Origin: Microcella pacifica
GTDB lineage: Bacteria; Actinomycetota; Actinomycetes; Actinomycetales; Microbacteriaceae
Length of the DNA stretch: 64,000 nucleotides
Direction: 5' to 3'
NCBI RefSeq assembly: GCF_009371975.2
Contig: NZ_VIKT02000003.1
Coordinates: 71,813-135,812 of the forward strand
In this document: in pieces, positions 1-8,705 of the stretch
Layout of the letters: each line of letters opens with the position of its first letter
How positions within the stretch are numbered: position 1 is the stretch's first letter
Notes under the pieces: model-generated
What the model saw: only the letters and a program-made list of their open reading frames with translations
Databases searched by the model: none
Told to the model about the DNA's origin: nothing
Translations under genes and position numbers: made by a program

Positions 1-1405
1 AGAACTCGGTCTCGCTCAGCAGGCCCAGCGTCAGCTCGGGCAGTTCGAAGCCGTGCTCGACGCTGCCCTGCACGAGGTACACAACCCCGGCCTCGAGAGA
101 CTCGGGCAGCTCGGCGACCTCCCGCGCGGCGACCTCCTGCTCCGCGAGCACGTCGGCAGCGCGCTCGATGAGACCGTGGCCGCCCGCGACGACGATCATC
201 GTCCAGCCCGCCCGCGCGCGGTCGGCGACGTGGTCGACGGCGCCCGCGCTCGTGCCCGCGAAGCTGGGGGGCTCGGAGGCGTCGATGCGCACGACGTCGG
301 GGTCGTCGGCATCGAACGCGCTCACGGTGAACCAGGCGCGATCGCCCGCCGCGCGGCGCAGCCCGTTCACGGTGAGGAAGTCGCCAGCGTCGAGGTCGAT
401 CGGCGCCTCGGCCCCCGCGGTCGCCGCGTGCCAGGCCGCGGTGAGGAACTCGCGGTTCGTCTCGGCGAGGCTCACGGCGCGCGTGGCGACCCGTTCGGGG
501 CTCAGGACGGCGACCGCGGACGCTGCGGGCAGGTAGTGCGTGAGCGGCACGAGCTCGTCGACGAGCGCGGGTGCGAGGCTCTCCATGCCCTCGACCGGGA
601 TTCCCTCGCCGATCTTCTCGAGCAGCTGCTGCAGGCTCGGGAACTCGTGCTGCATCTCGCGCGCCCGCTGCCGCACCGCGTCGGTGAGCAGCAGCTCGCG
701 CGTGGGTGGCAGCTCGACGCTCGCGACCTCCTCCGGCAGCGACCGCTGGTCGGCGACGGAGAACTCGCGCAGCTGCTCGACCTCGTCGCCGAAGAACTCG
801 ACGCGCACGGGGTGCTCGGCGACCGCGGGAAAGACATCGAGGATGCCGCCGCGCACCGCGAACTCGCCGCGGCGGGTCACCATGTCGACGCGCGTGTAGG
901 CCAGGTCGACGAGCCGGCGGGTCACCTCGGCGAGGTCGTGGCCCCGCGCTCCCGCCACGAGAGTCACCGGCTCGATGTCGGTCAGGCCGGTGGCGAGAGG
1001 CTGCAGGGCGGCGCGCACGGACGCGACGACGACGAGGTCGCTGCGCCGGTCATCCTCATCGGCCTCCCATGCCGCGAGGGCGCGCAGCGTGCGGATGCGG
1101 CGGCCGACCGTCTCGGCGCTCGGGCTCAACCGCTCGTGCGGCAGGGTCTCCCACGCGGGCAGGTCGAGGATCGTCGCGCCCGGAGCGACGCACGCGAGCG
1201 CCTGCTGCACGGCCTCGGCCTCGCGGCCGGTCGCGGCGATGACGAGCAGGCACTGCGGGCCGTCACGGCGCTCGAGGAGGCCCGCGAGGAGCGGTACACG
1301 CAGGCCCTCGACGATGGAGAAGTCGGTGCTGCGTGCGGCGTGATCGAGCGCCGTCTCGAGGGTGCGGGCGCGCGACAGGGCAGGGATCAACCGCTCGAGA
1401 CTCAC
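1..1405 (-). CDS. mfd: Transcription-repair coupling factor Mfd, N-terminal part (cut by window edge)
   Basis: Mfd is the ATP-dependent translocase that removes stalled RNA polymerase and recruits UvrA for strand-specific repair. Translating the minus strand from a GTG at 1405 gives about 468 residues that run off the left edge. The N-terminal UvrB-like domain is clear: the motif WETLPHERLSP near residue 90 and the RRGEFAVRGGILDVFP block near residue 180 are typical of Mfd. The helicase motor domains would lie outside the window. The GTG start has no strong Shine-Dalgarno sequence, so the true start could differ by a few codons. The next gene upstream is pth, on the same strand. Confidence 0.93.
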   Translation of the reverse strand, partial: MSLERLIPALSRARTLETALDHAARSTDFSIVEGLRVPLLAGLLERRDGPQCLLVIAATGREAEAVQQALACVAPGATILDLPAWETLPHERLSPSAETVGRRIRTLRALAAWEADEDDRRSDLVVVASVRAALQPLATGLTDIEPVTLVAGARGHDLAEVTRRLVDLAYTRVDMVTRRGEFAVRGGILDVFPAVAEHPVRVEFFGDEVEQLREFSVADQRSLPEEVASVELPPTRELLLTDAVRQRAREMQHEFPSLQQLLEKIGEGIPVEGMESLAPALVDELVPLTHYLPAASAVAVLSPERVATRAVSLAETNREFLTAAWHAATAGAEAPIDLDAGDFLTVNGLRRAAGDRAWFTVSAFDADDPDVVRIDASEPPSFAGTSAGAVDHVADRARAGWTMIVVAGGHGLIERAADVLAEQEVAAREVAELPESLEAGVVYLVQGSVEHGFELPELTLGLLSETEF

Positions 1406-1460
1406 GTCGGCCGAGTCTACGCGGCCACCCTGACGCTCCGCCCGAGACGGGATGCTCGGC

Positions 1461-2084
1461 TCAAGCCCGCGGAGCGTGCACGCGCTGCTGCGCCGCGAGC
1501 AGACCCTCGTCGACGATGAGCTCGACCGCGTCGGCGGCATCCGACAGCACGAACGGCAGTCGGGCGCGCTCCGCGGCCGGGAAGTCGCGCAGAACGTAGT
1601 CGGCCGCCTCCTGGCGCCCCGGGGGTCGCCCCACCCCGATGCGCACGCGCACGAACTCGGGCGTACCGAGCGCCTTGATGACGTCGCGCACGCCGTTCTG
1701 GCCGCCATGACCGCCGTCGGCCTTGAGCTTGATCGTCTCGAACGGCAGGTCGATGTCGTCGTGGATGACGATCGTGCGCTCCGGGGGGATGCCGAAGTAG
1801 GCGGCGGCGCTCGAGACGGGGCCACCCGAGGTGTTCATGTAGCTCAACGGGCGCGCCAGCACGAGCTTCGGCCCGCCCGGCCGCACGCGTCCCTCAGCGA
1901 GCATCGTCGTCGTGCGGTGCCGACTGAAGCGCGCGCCGATGCGGTCGGCGAGCTCGTCGAGCACCATCGCGCCCACGTTGTGGCGGTTGCCGGCGTAGCC
2001 GGGCCCGGGGTTGCCGAGCCCGGCCACAAGCCAGGTACTGCCGTCCGCCGCGCTCGGCTGCGAGCGCCGCTGCAGGCCGAACAT
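1461..2084 (-). CDS. pth: Peptidyl-tRNA hydrolase
   Basis: This enzyme cleaves the ester bond of peptidyl-tRNAs released from stalled ribosomes and recycles the tRNA. The 207-residue product has the family's landmarks: WLVAGLGNPGPGYAGNRHNVG with the catalytic His and nearby Asn, LARPLSYMNTSG, and the HDDIDLP and GGHGGQNG segments. Its length fits bacterial Pth. It lies 21 nt downstream of rplY on the same strand. Linkage of rplY, pth and mfd is common in actinobacteria, so co-transcription is likely. Confidence 0.96.
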   Translation of the reverse strand: MFGLQRRSQPSAADGSTWLVAGLGNPGPGYAGNRHNVGAMVLDELADRIGARFSRHRTTTMLAEGRVRPGGPKLVLARPLSYMNTSGGPVSSAAAYFGIPPERTIVIHDDIDLPFETIKLKADGGHGGQNGVRDVIKALGTPEFVRVRIGVGRPPGRQEAADYVLRDFPAAERARLPFVLSDAADAVELIVDEGLLAAQQRVHAPRA

Positions 2085-2105
2085 GGTGGCGGGGTGCTCG
2101 GCTCG

Positions 2106-2747
2106 CTAGTCGTCCGACTCGGAGTCGGCGGCCTCGCCGGACTCGTCCTCGGCGGTCTCGCCCTCGGCGGTCTCGCCCTCAGCAGCCTCGTCGTCCTCGG
2201 CCACCGTCGCGCGCGGCACCGTGATGTTGACCACGAGCGCCTCGGGGTCGGTGATGAGGGTCGTGCCCGAGGGCAGCTCGACGTCGGAGGCGTGGATCTG
2301 GCTGCCCTCTTCGAGGCCCTCGATCGAGACCGTGAAGGACTCGGGAATGTGCGTGGCCTCAGCCTCGACGGTGAGCGTGTTGTGGTCGACCATCGCGATC
2401 GTGCCGGGGGCCGACTCGCCCTCGAGGTGCACGTAGACGTCGACGGTGACCTTCTCGCCCTTGCGCACGACGATCATGTCGATGTGCTCGATGAGCTGGC
2501 GCACCGGGTCCTTCTGCACGTCCTTGACGAGCGCGAGCAGCTTCTCGCCCTCGATGTCGAGCGTCACGATGACATTCGACTTGCGCAGCAGCAGCGCGGT
2601 CTCGTGGCCCGGCAGTGCGACGTGGCGCGGCTCGGTGCCGTGGCCGTACACGACGGCGGGAATCTTGTGGGTGGCGCGCAGCTTGCGGGCCGCGCCCTTG
2701 CCGAAGGACGTGCGGTCCTCCGCGACGAGCTTGTTCTGGTCAGCCAT
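2106..2747 (-). CDS. rplY: 50S ribosomal protein L25/Ctc
   Basis: A 5S rRNA-binding ribosomal protein of the long CTC form: an N-terminal L25 domain (residues 1 to about 95, with KLVAEDRTSFGKGAARKLR and VVYGHG), a C-terminal TL5 beta domain, and an acidic tail rich in Glu, Asp and Ala after about residue 185. The ATG at 2747 is chosen because AAGGAG lies 8 nt upstream and the L25 domain begins there. An in-frame extension upstream has no domain content. The 213-residue length is normal for the CTC type. Confidence 0.95.
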   Translation of the reverse strand: MADQNKLVAEDRTSFGKGAARKLRATHKIPAVVYGHGTEPRHVALPGHETALLLRKSNVIVTLDIEGEKLLALVKDVQKDPVRQLIEHIDMIVVRKGEKVTVDVYVHLEGESAPGTIAMVDHNTLTVEAEATHIPESFTVSIEGLEEGSQIHASDVELPSGTTLITDPEALVVNITVPRATVAEDDEAAEGETAEGETAEDESGEAADSESDD

Positions 2748-2855
2748 GGGTGAATCTCCTTGATCGGTGGGCTCGTGGCCCGGTCTGTGGTGTCGTCTCG
2801 AACGCGCGAACGCGTGAGGAAAGACCGTGAATGCCTTGCCCACCGCGTCGATCAC

Positions 2856-2874
2856 GGAGCGTGAAGCACGCTCC
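2856..2874 (-). terminator. Hairpin between gluconokinase gene and rplY
   Basis: A perfect 8-bp inverted repeat, GGAGCGTG-AAG-CACGCTCC, lies just downstream of the gluconokinase gene and upstream of rplY. No T-tract follows on the minus strand, so it may act with Rho or as a leader hairpin of the rplY mRNA rather than as a classical intrinsic terminator. Confidence 0.45.
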
Positions 2875-2912
2875 CTCGCCGAAGTCCGCCCGTCAGTCTA
2901 CCCGAGCGGCGA

Positions 2913-3392
2913 CTACTCGAGCACCGGCCGGTCGAACACCGCCGCGATCTCCTCGGCGAGCGACTCGATGCTGCGCGCGGCGTCGACCTCGATGACGACC
3001 TCGTCGTCCTCCGGGTCGTCGAGCGTCGCGAGCTGCGAATCGAGCAGCTGCTCGGTCATGTAGTGGCCCGTGCGACCGGCTAGGCGCTCGGCGAGCAGTT
3101 CGCGCGTGGCCCTCAGCAGGACGAAGGCCGTGAGCGGAGCATCCTGCCGCAGCCGATCGCGATACGACCGGCGCAGGGCGCTGCACGCCATGATGCACGG
3201 GGCATCGTCGCGCAGGGATGCTGCGACGGCGTCCAACCACGGGGCGCGATCCTCATCGGTGAGCGGGATGCCCGACCGCATCTTCTCGACGTTCGCCGGG
3301 CTGTGCAGGTCGTCGGCATCGAGGAACCGCACGCCCGCGAGCGCGGCCGCCTCAAGGCCCACGGTCGTCTTGCCGGCGCCCGAGACGCCCAT
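2913..3392 (-). CDS. Gluconokinase (P-loop, GntK family)
   Basis: It phosphorylates gluconate to 6-phosphogluconate, the substrate of the 6-phosphogluconate dehydrogenase encoded about 500 bp away. The P-loop GVSGAGKT lies at residues 2 to 9, followed by FLDADDLHSPANVEKM, a typical gluconokinase substrate segment, and CSALRRSYRDRLR. With the ATG at 3392 the protein has 159 residues and lacks the beta strand that normally precedes the P-loop. A CTG at 3419, overlapping the TGA of the upstream gene by 4 nt, would restore an N-terminus of normal length (about 168 residues). No ATG, GTG or TTG lies in frame between the two. Confidence 0.85.
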   Translation of the reverse strand: MGVSGAGKTTVGLEAAALAGVRFLDADDLHSPANVEKMRSGIPLTDEDRAPWLDAVAASLRDDAPCIMACSALRRSYRDRLRQDAPLTAFVLLRATRELLAERLAGRTGHYMTEQLLDSQLATLDDPEDDEVVIEVDAARSIESLAEEIAAVFDRPVLE

Positions 3393-3415
3393 GAGGACGA
3401 GGGAGACGGTGCCGC

Positions 3416-3739
3416 TCAGAGCGCACCCCGGCGAGCATCGCCGACGGGGAGCGGCGCGAGGCGCGTGACCTCGACCGGCCCGGCGAGGTGCCCGTCAAGA
3501 GCCGCGACGAGGTCCGCGACCGGGGCGCCCGCACCGTGCGCATCGAGATCGGCCGCGCTCGACCACTTCTCGAGCATGACGATGCTGCCGTCGGGAGCGT
3601 CGTGGATCGCGTAGAGCTCGCACCCCTCCTCCTCATGCACGCGCGGGATCGCCTCGTGCAGGGCAACGAGCACCGCACTGCGACTCTCGGGCAGCGGGCG
3701 GAAGTAGGCGGTCACGACGACGGGCTCGGGGGAGGTCAT
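3416..3739 (-). CDS. Antibiotic biosynthesis monooxygenase (ABM) domain protein
   Basis: A 107-residue single-domain protein of the dimeric alpha/beta-barrel ABM family, which includes quinol- and heme-acting monooxygenases such as YgiN. The opening beta strand (VVVTAYFRPLPESR) and the segment CELYAIHDAPDGSIVMLEKW fit the family. Its substrate cannot be read from the sequence. It is probably translationally coupled to the gluconokinase gene downstream and faces gnd across a divergent promoter region of about 150 bp. Confidence 0.8.
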   Translation of the reverse strand: MTSPEPVVVTAYFRPLPESRSAVLVALHEAIPRVHEEEGCELYAIHDAPDGSIVMLEKWSSAADLDAHGAGAPVADLVAALDGHLAGPVEVTRLAPLPVGDARRGAL

Positions 3740-3892
3740 GGGGTCAGGGTACCCGTCGCGCCGCAGAATCCTGGGCGCGGGCTCACGGTGCGAGGGGCTC
3801 GCGAGAGGAGAGGCTCTAGGCTGGGAAGAGCCGTGCGGCCGCGTCCCGCACCCTCGCGCATCTCATCCGCCCCACACCCGCAGGAGTTCGCC

Positions 3893-5341
3893 GTGACCCA
3901 GCCCACCGCCAACATCGGAGTCGTCGGACTCGCCGTCATGGGGTCGAACCTGGCCCGCAACCTCGCCAGTCGCGAGGGCAACACGGTCGCTGTCTACAAC
4001 CGCTCCTACGAGAAGACCGAGACCCTCCTCACCGAGCACCCCGAAGCCGGCTTCGTCGCCACGCAGGACTACGCCGAGTTCGCCGCCGCCCTGCAGAAGC
4101 CGCGCACCGCCATCATCATGGTGCAGGCCGGGCGCGGCACCGACGCCGTCATCGACGCCCTCACCGAGGTCTTCGAGCCGGGCGACATCATCGTCGACGG
4201 AGGCAACGCTCTCTTCACCGATACGATCCGCCGCGAGAAGGCCGTGCGCGAGACGGGCATCAACTTCGTCGGCGCCGGCATCTCCGGCGGTGAGGAGGGT
4301 GCCCTGCTCGGCCCCTCGATCATGCCCGGCGGCTCGGCCGAGGCCTGGGTCACGCTCAAGCCCATTCTCGAATCGATCGCCGCCGTCGCCGAAGGCGAGC
4401 CGTGCGTCACCCACATCGGCACCGACGGCGCCGGCCACTTCGTCAAGATGATCCACAACGGCATCGAGTACGCGGACATGCAGCTCATCGCCGAAGGCTA
4501 CGACCTGCTGCGCCGCGTCGGCGGGCTCGACCCCGCCGAGATCGCCGACATCTTCGCCGAGTGGAACACCGGCGAGCTCGAGAGCTACCTCATCGAGATC
4601 ACGGCCGAAGTGCTGCGCCAGGTGGACGCCGAGACCGGCAAGCCGCTCGTCGACGTCATCCTCGACCAGGCGGGCGCCAAGGGCACCGGGGCCTGGACGG
4701 TCAAGAGCGCCCTCGACCTCGGCGTGCCTGTGAGCGGCATCGCCGAGGCCGTCTTCGCCCGCTCCCTCTCCTCCAAGCCCGCCCAGCGCACCGCGTCCTC
4801 CGGCATGCCAGCCGGCGCCGAGGAGTGGCAGGTCACCGATCGCGATTCCTTCATCGAGGATGTTCGGCGCGCGCTCTTCGCCTCCAAGATCGTGGCGTAC
4901 AGCCAGGGGTTCGACGCCATCGTGGCCGGCGCCGAGGAGTTCGGCTGGAGCATCGAGAAGGGCGACATCGCGAAGATCTGGCGTGCCGGCTGCATCATTC
5001 GCGCGCGCTTCCTCAACCGCATCACCGAGGCCTACGCCGAGCAGCCCGACCTCGTCGCGCTCCTCACCGCGCCCTACTTCGCCGACGCCGTCGGAGGCGC
5101 GCTGCCCTCCTGGCGCCGCGTCGTCGCCGGTGCCGCACTCGCCGGCATCCCCACGCCCGCCTTCGCCTCCTCGCTCTCCTACTACGACGGCCTCCGCGCT
5201 GACCGCCTCCCCGCCGCCCTCATCCAGGGCCAGCGCGACTTCTTCGGCGCCCACACCTATAAGCGCGTCGACAAGGACGGCACCTTCCACACACTGTGGA
5301 GCGGCGACCGCACTGAAGTGAGCGCCGCCGACGCACACTGA
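3893..5341 (+). CDS. gnd: 6-phosphogluconate dehydrogenase, decarboxylating
   Basis: It catalyses oxidative decarboxylation of 6-phosphogluconate to ribulose 5-phosphate in the pentose phosphate pathway. The GTG at 3893 follows AGGAG by 6 nt and begins directly before the Rossmann motif (NIGVVGLAVMGSNLARN). Other landmarks are GAGISGGEEGALLGPSIMPGG, HFVKMIHNGIEY with the catalytic Lys, and the C-terminal RAGCIIRARFLNRI block. The 482-residue length is that of the standard long form. The gluconokinase gene lies on the opposite strand across the divergent promoter. Confidence 0.96.
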   Translation: MTQPTANIGVVGLAVMGSNLARNLASREGNTVAVYNRSYEKTETLLTEHPEAGFVATQDYAEFAAALQKPRTAIIMVQAGRGTDAVIDALTEVFEPGDIIVDGGNALFTDTIRREKAVRETGINFVGAGISGGEEGALLGPSIMPGGSAEAWVTLKPILESIAAVAEGEPCVTHIGTDGAGHFVKMIHNGIEYADMQLIAEGYDLLRRVGGLDPAEIADIFAEWNTGELESYLIEITAEVLRQVDAETGKPLVDVILDQAGAKGTGAWTVKSALDLGVPVSGIAEAVFARSLSSKPAQRTASSGMPAGAEEWQVTDRDSFIEDVRRALFASKIVAYSQGFDAIVAGAEEFGWSIEKGDIAKIWRAGCIIRARFLNRITEAYAEQPDLVALLTAPYFADAVGGALPSWRRVVAGAALAGIPTPAFASSLSYYDGLRADRLPAALIQGQRDFFGAHTYKRVDKDGTFHTLWSGDRTEVSAADAH

Positions 5342-5349
5342 GTCTTCTG

Positions 5350-5374
5350 TCGCGCCGCCGCCCCTGCGGCGCGA
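5350..5374. terminator. Strong hairpin after gnd
   Basis: A perfect 9-bp stem (TCGCGCCGC / GCGGCGCGA) with a 7-nt loop lies 8 nt after the gnd stop codon and 68 nt past the end of the convergent CoA-transferase gene. It is placed to stop transcription from both sides, although neither strand shows a T-tract. Confidence 0.6.
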
Positions 5375-5441
5375 CCCCGCTACCGCGCGACGAGCGCGGT
5401 CGCCGCGCTTCGCGGCCGCCTCACGCGCTTCTCGGGAGGCT

Positions 5442-7370
5442 TCAGCCTCGCGCGTAGCGGGTCTGGGCGAGGGACTGGTCGCCGCTCACACGGCCGACGA
5501 ACAAGCGGGTGAAGAGGAGCAGGCCGGGCACGAGGAGTGCCACGAGCGCGGCGCCCGTCGAGAGCGAGACGACGAGCACCGTCACGAAAGACTCCGCCGC
5601 GAACGGTTCTCCCACGCGCAGAACCCCTGCGGCAGCCGTCACGAGAACGCTCGCGGCATAGCCCGCGAGGGTCGTGAGAGCCACGGCGGGCGCCACGGTC
5701 ACGAGGCGCGAGGTGGCGTACCAGGCACCCGCGAGAGCAGCGGCCTGTGCGGCAGCACCTGCGAGCCACTCCGGCTGCGTCCAGAAGTACAGCTGGGGTG
5801 CGCCGCCCAGGGCCAGCGAGCCCAGCAGCCCGATCACTCCTTGCAGACCCCACACGAGCACCGCGCTCAGGAGCCCCCATACGAGAGTGCGCCCAGCGCC
5901 CAGCGCCGCCACGGCTCGCGCCGAGGAACCAGCCGTGGCTCCCGCGCGGCGCGACGGCAGCACCTCGTCGAGGTCCGACTGCCATTCGGGCTCGTCCGAG
6001 CCGAGCGGTCGGGGCGCCACGAACGTCTCGATGCGCACGCCGGCGACGCTCAGAGGCGGGTCGAGCACGAGTGCCTCGCCCCAGAACGTGTCGATCGTGC
6101 GACCCGGCAGCGTCGGCGGCGCGGGTGCCGCCGGAAACGCGGACGTGGCGTGCGCGTCAGCCTGCGACGCGAGCGCGGCGTCGCGCAGCAACTGCAGCTC
6201 GAGCGCGGTGCGCGCCAGCGAGAGTCGGCTCACCGACCCCGCACCGGTGTGACGGGCGCGCGCGACCCCGCGCAGAGCGGCTGCTGCCGCGAACCAGCCC
6301 GTGGCGTGATCGAGGGCCTGCACAGGAAGGGGCACCGGTACCTCGGCGGCGGCGTGCAGCATTCCGAGATGGGCGATGCCGGAGGACATCTGCACGAGGC
6401 TGTCGAAGCCGCGCCGCCCCGCCCACGGGCCCGAATAGCCATACGCGTCGACTTGCACCTCCACGAGTCCGGGGCGCACGCGACGCAGCGTCGCGGCATC
6501 GAGCCCCATCGAGTCGAGGGCTCCCGGGCGATAGCCGTGCACGAGGATGTCCGCCTCCGCAAGCAGGGCCAGTAGCTCCGCGCGATCCTCCACGTCGTCG
6601 GTGTCGAGGCGCGTGCACCGCTTGCCGAGCGTCATGTCCGGCGCGACCGACGGCTCATTCCAGCTCGGAGGATCCACGCGCAGTACGTCCGCCCCCAGCA
6701 GGGCGAGCACGCGCGTCGCCACCGGACCGGCGAGCACGCGCGTCAGGTCGAGCACGCGCACACCCGCAAGAGGCCGCTCCGCCACCCCCGCCGGGAACGG
6801 GCGACCCGACTCGCGCACGTCCGCCGCGACGAGAGGCTCTGCAGCCACGGCGATGCCCTGAGGATGCCGAGCCCACTGCTCGACGGACCGCATGACCGCG
6901 GCGCACCCGCCCGCGATCACGACCTCCGTCTCGAGCACGTCGCCAGTCCACCGCTCCACCGCGGCGGCGACGGCCGGGCGGTCGACAGGCTCCGGCAGTC
7001 CGAGCACGCGGAGCGCGGCCGCCCGGTGGTGGGGAGCGTTCGTGTGCAGGCGGATCCAGCCGTCTGCGGTGCGGTAGTCGCCCGCGACCGCGTCCCACGG
7101 CGAGGCGAGCGGCTGAGTCGGTCGCACCGCCGCGGAGAACCAGGCGTCGGCGAGGGGGCCGTCGACGATGACGGAACCACTCGCACTCGCCCCCTCGCTC
7201 GCCTCGCTCGCGAGCGCGGCGCCATTCGCAGCGGGGCGGTCGGACTCGTCGGCGAGCTTCGCGAGCGCGAGGCCGACCGCGCCCACGGCCTGCGCGGCGA
7301 ACGCGCTCACCGGGTACGCGCCGCCCAGGGTCGGCTTGCCCGTCACGGCGACGGCGGGGCTCTCGGTCAT
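5442..7370 (-). CDS. CaiB/BaiF (family III) CoA-transferase with a C-terminal membrane domain
   Basis: Family III CoA-transferases move CoA between carboxylic acids. Residues 1 to about 490 fit the family: DGWIRLH near 103, LAGVRVLDLTRVLAGP at 201 to 216, and the conserved GFDSLVQMSSG block near 300 that carries the expected Asp nucleophile. From about residue 494 the same frame continues, with no stop, into a roughly 140-residue tail of four or five hydrophobic segments (from RTLVWGLLSAVLVWGL to LLVPGLLLFTRLFVG). That tail is not part of the enzyme family. There is no ATG at the junction. The start at 7370 overlaps the permease stop (ATGA). The substrate is unknown. Confidence 0.8.
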   Translation of the reverse strand: MTESPAVAVTGKPTLGGAYPVSAFAAQAVGAVGLALAKLADESDRPAANGAALASEASEGASASGSVIVDGPLADAWFSAAVRPTQPLASPWDAVAGDYRTADGWIRLHTNAPHHRAAALRVLGLPEPVDRPAVAAAVERWTGDVLETEVVIAGGCAAVMRSVEQWARHPQGIAVAAEPLVAADVRESGRPFPAGVAERPLAGVRVLDLTRVLAGPVATRVLALLGADVLRVDPPSWNEPSVAPDMTLGKRCTRLDTDDVEDRAELLALLAEADILVHGYRPGALDSMGLDAATLRRVRPGLVEVQVDAYGYSGPWAGRRGFDSLVQMSSGIAHLGMLHAAAEVPVPLPVQALDHATGWFAAAAALRGVARARHTGAGSVSRLSLARTALELQLLRDAALASQADAHATSAFPAAPAPPTLPGRTIDTFWGEALVLDPPLSVAGVRIETFVAPRPLGSDEPEWQSDLDEVLPSRRAGATAGSSARAVAALGAGRTLVWGLLSAVLVWGLQGVIGLLGSLALGGAPQLYFWTQPEWLAGAAAQAAALAGAWYATSRLVTVAPAVALTTLAGYAASVLVTAAAGVLRVGEPFAAESFVTVLVVSLSTGAALVALLVPGLLLFTRLFVGRVSGDQSLAQTRYARG

Positions 7371-8647
7371 GCATCCTCCTGGGGTCGACTCGGCGGTGCG
7401 CCACCGCGGCGGACGGCGATCAGGCGCAGGAGCAGCCCCACCGCGAGAAGCACGGCCGTGCCGAGCAGCGAGCCCCACGGCAGCGCGGCGACCAGCAGCA
7501 CGCAGCCGAGCAGGCCCACCACCGCGACGGCACGCGGCTGCCAGCGGTGCTCGGCCTCCTGACGCAGCACCGCGAGGTGCGCGATCGCGTAGTACAGGAG
7601 CACCGCGGCACTCGACGCCGCCACCAGCTGAGCCGGCTCGAGCAGCAGCACGATCACGATCGCGACCGCAGCGATCACCCCCTCGGCGACGACGGGAGCG
7701 TGGGTGCGCGGCGACACGCGGGCGAGCACGCCGGGCAGGTCGCGCTCGCGGGCCATCGCGAGCGACGTGCGGCTGAGGCCCGCGAGGATCGCCATGAGCG
7801 AGCCCAGGCACGCGACACCCGCGAGCACCGCGATGAACGGGCGCCACGCGGGGTCGAGCAGCTCGGCCAACGGAGAGGTGCTCGCGGCGAGAGCTCCCGA
7901 CGACAGCCGGCTTGTGAGTGTGAGCTCGATGACCGCGTAGAGGGCGAGCACGACGCTGAGGGCGAGCAGGATCGCGCGCGGCAGCGTGCGCCGAGGGTCG
8001 CGCACCTCCTCCCCCAGGGTCGCCATGCGTGCATAGCCCGCGAAGGCGAAGAAGAGGAGGGCCGCGGCCTGCACGACGCCGTACGGTGTCGCGAGCGACA
8101 GATCGAGCTCGGTGCCGCCCGGCTGGGGGGCGGCAGAGGCCGCGACGAGCATCCCGATCAGGCCCGTGAGCACGACCGAGACGATGACCAACGACACCCG
8201 GGCCGTGGTGCGCACTCCCGTCATGTTGAGCGCGGCGAACACGACGATGAGGCCGACCGCGAGCGGCGTGCGGGCCTCCGGCCACAGATACGCGGCAGCC
8301 ACCGAGGCGATCGCCGCCGCCGACGCCGTCTTGCCCGTCACGAACAGCCACCCCGCGGTGAAGCCCCACCACGGGCCCACCCAGCGGCGCCCGAACGCGT
8401 ATGCCCCGCCCGACACCGGGTGCGCCATAGCGAGCTGCGTCGTGCTGAACGCGTTGAGCGTCGCGACGACCGCGGCGACGAGCAGCGCCACGAGCAGACC
8501 GCCCGCGCCGGCAGCCGCCGACGCCGGCGCCCACACGAAGAACGCCCCAGCACCGATCATCGACGCGAGCCCGATGCCCACCGCCCCGACGACGCCGAGG
8601 CTGCGAACGAGCCCCCCGGGCGACGACGTCGGCACGCTCGGGCTCAT
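7367..8647 (-). CDS. APC-family amino acid/polyamine permease
   Basis: A 426-residue integral membrane protein with about 12 hydrophobic segments. The first helix has the APC signature (GIGLASMIGAGAFFVWAP), and HPVSGGAYAFGRRWVGP and EEVRDPRRTLPRAI are typical of amino acid/cation symporters. The ATG at 8647 precedes a short hydrophilic lead into TM1. It overlaps the CoA-transferase gene by 4 nt, so the two are probably translated together. The transported substrate cannot be decided from sequence. The gene is divergent from a small membrane protein gene. Confidence 0.88.
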   Translation of the reverse strand: MSPSVPTSSPGGLVRSLGVVGAVGIGLASMIGAGAFFVWAPASAAAGAGGLLVALLVAAVVATLNAFSTTQLAMAHPVSGGAYAFGRRWVGPWWGFTAGWLFVTGKTASAAAIASVAAAYLWPEARTPLAVGLIVVFAALNMTGVRTTARVSLVIVSVVLTGLIGMLVAASAAPQPGGTELDLSLATPYGVVQAAALLFFAFAGYARMATLGEEVRDPRRTLPRAILLALSVVLALYAVIELTLTSRLSSGALAASTSPLAELLDPAWRPFIAVLAGVACLGSLMAILAGLSRTSLAMARERDLPGVLARVSPRTHAPVVAEGVIAAVAIVIVLLLEPAQLVAASSAAVLLYYAIAHLAVLRQEAEHRWQPRAVAVVGLLGCVLLVAALPWGSLLGTAVLLAVGLLLRLIAVRRGGAPPSRPQEDA

Positions 8648-8705
8648 GGACGCCAGACTATCGGCGCGCATGGGGCTCAGAGCGGCGAGTGCGACACTGG
8701 AAGGG

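Noticed and set aside
53-1519. Long plus-strand open frame opposite mfd
   Set aside because: It is Arg/Ala/Gly-rich, has no domain, and runs antisense to a clear Mfd reading frame; high-GC DNA gives such frames by chance.
3863-5338. Long minus-strand open frame opposite gnd
   Set aside because: Low-complexity antisense frame of a strongly conserved housekeeping gene.
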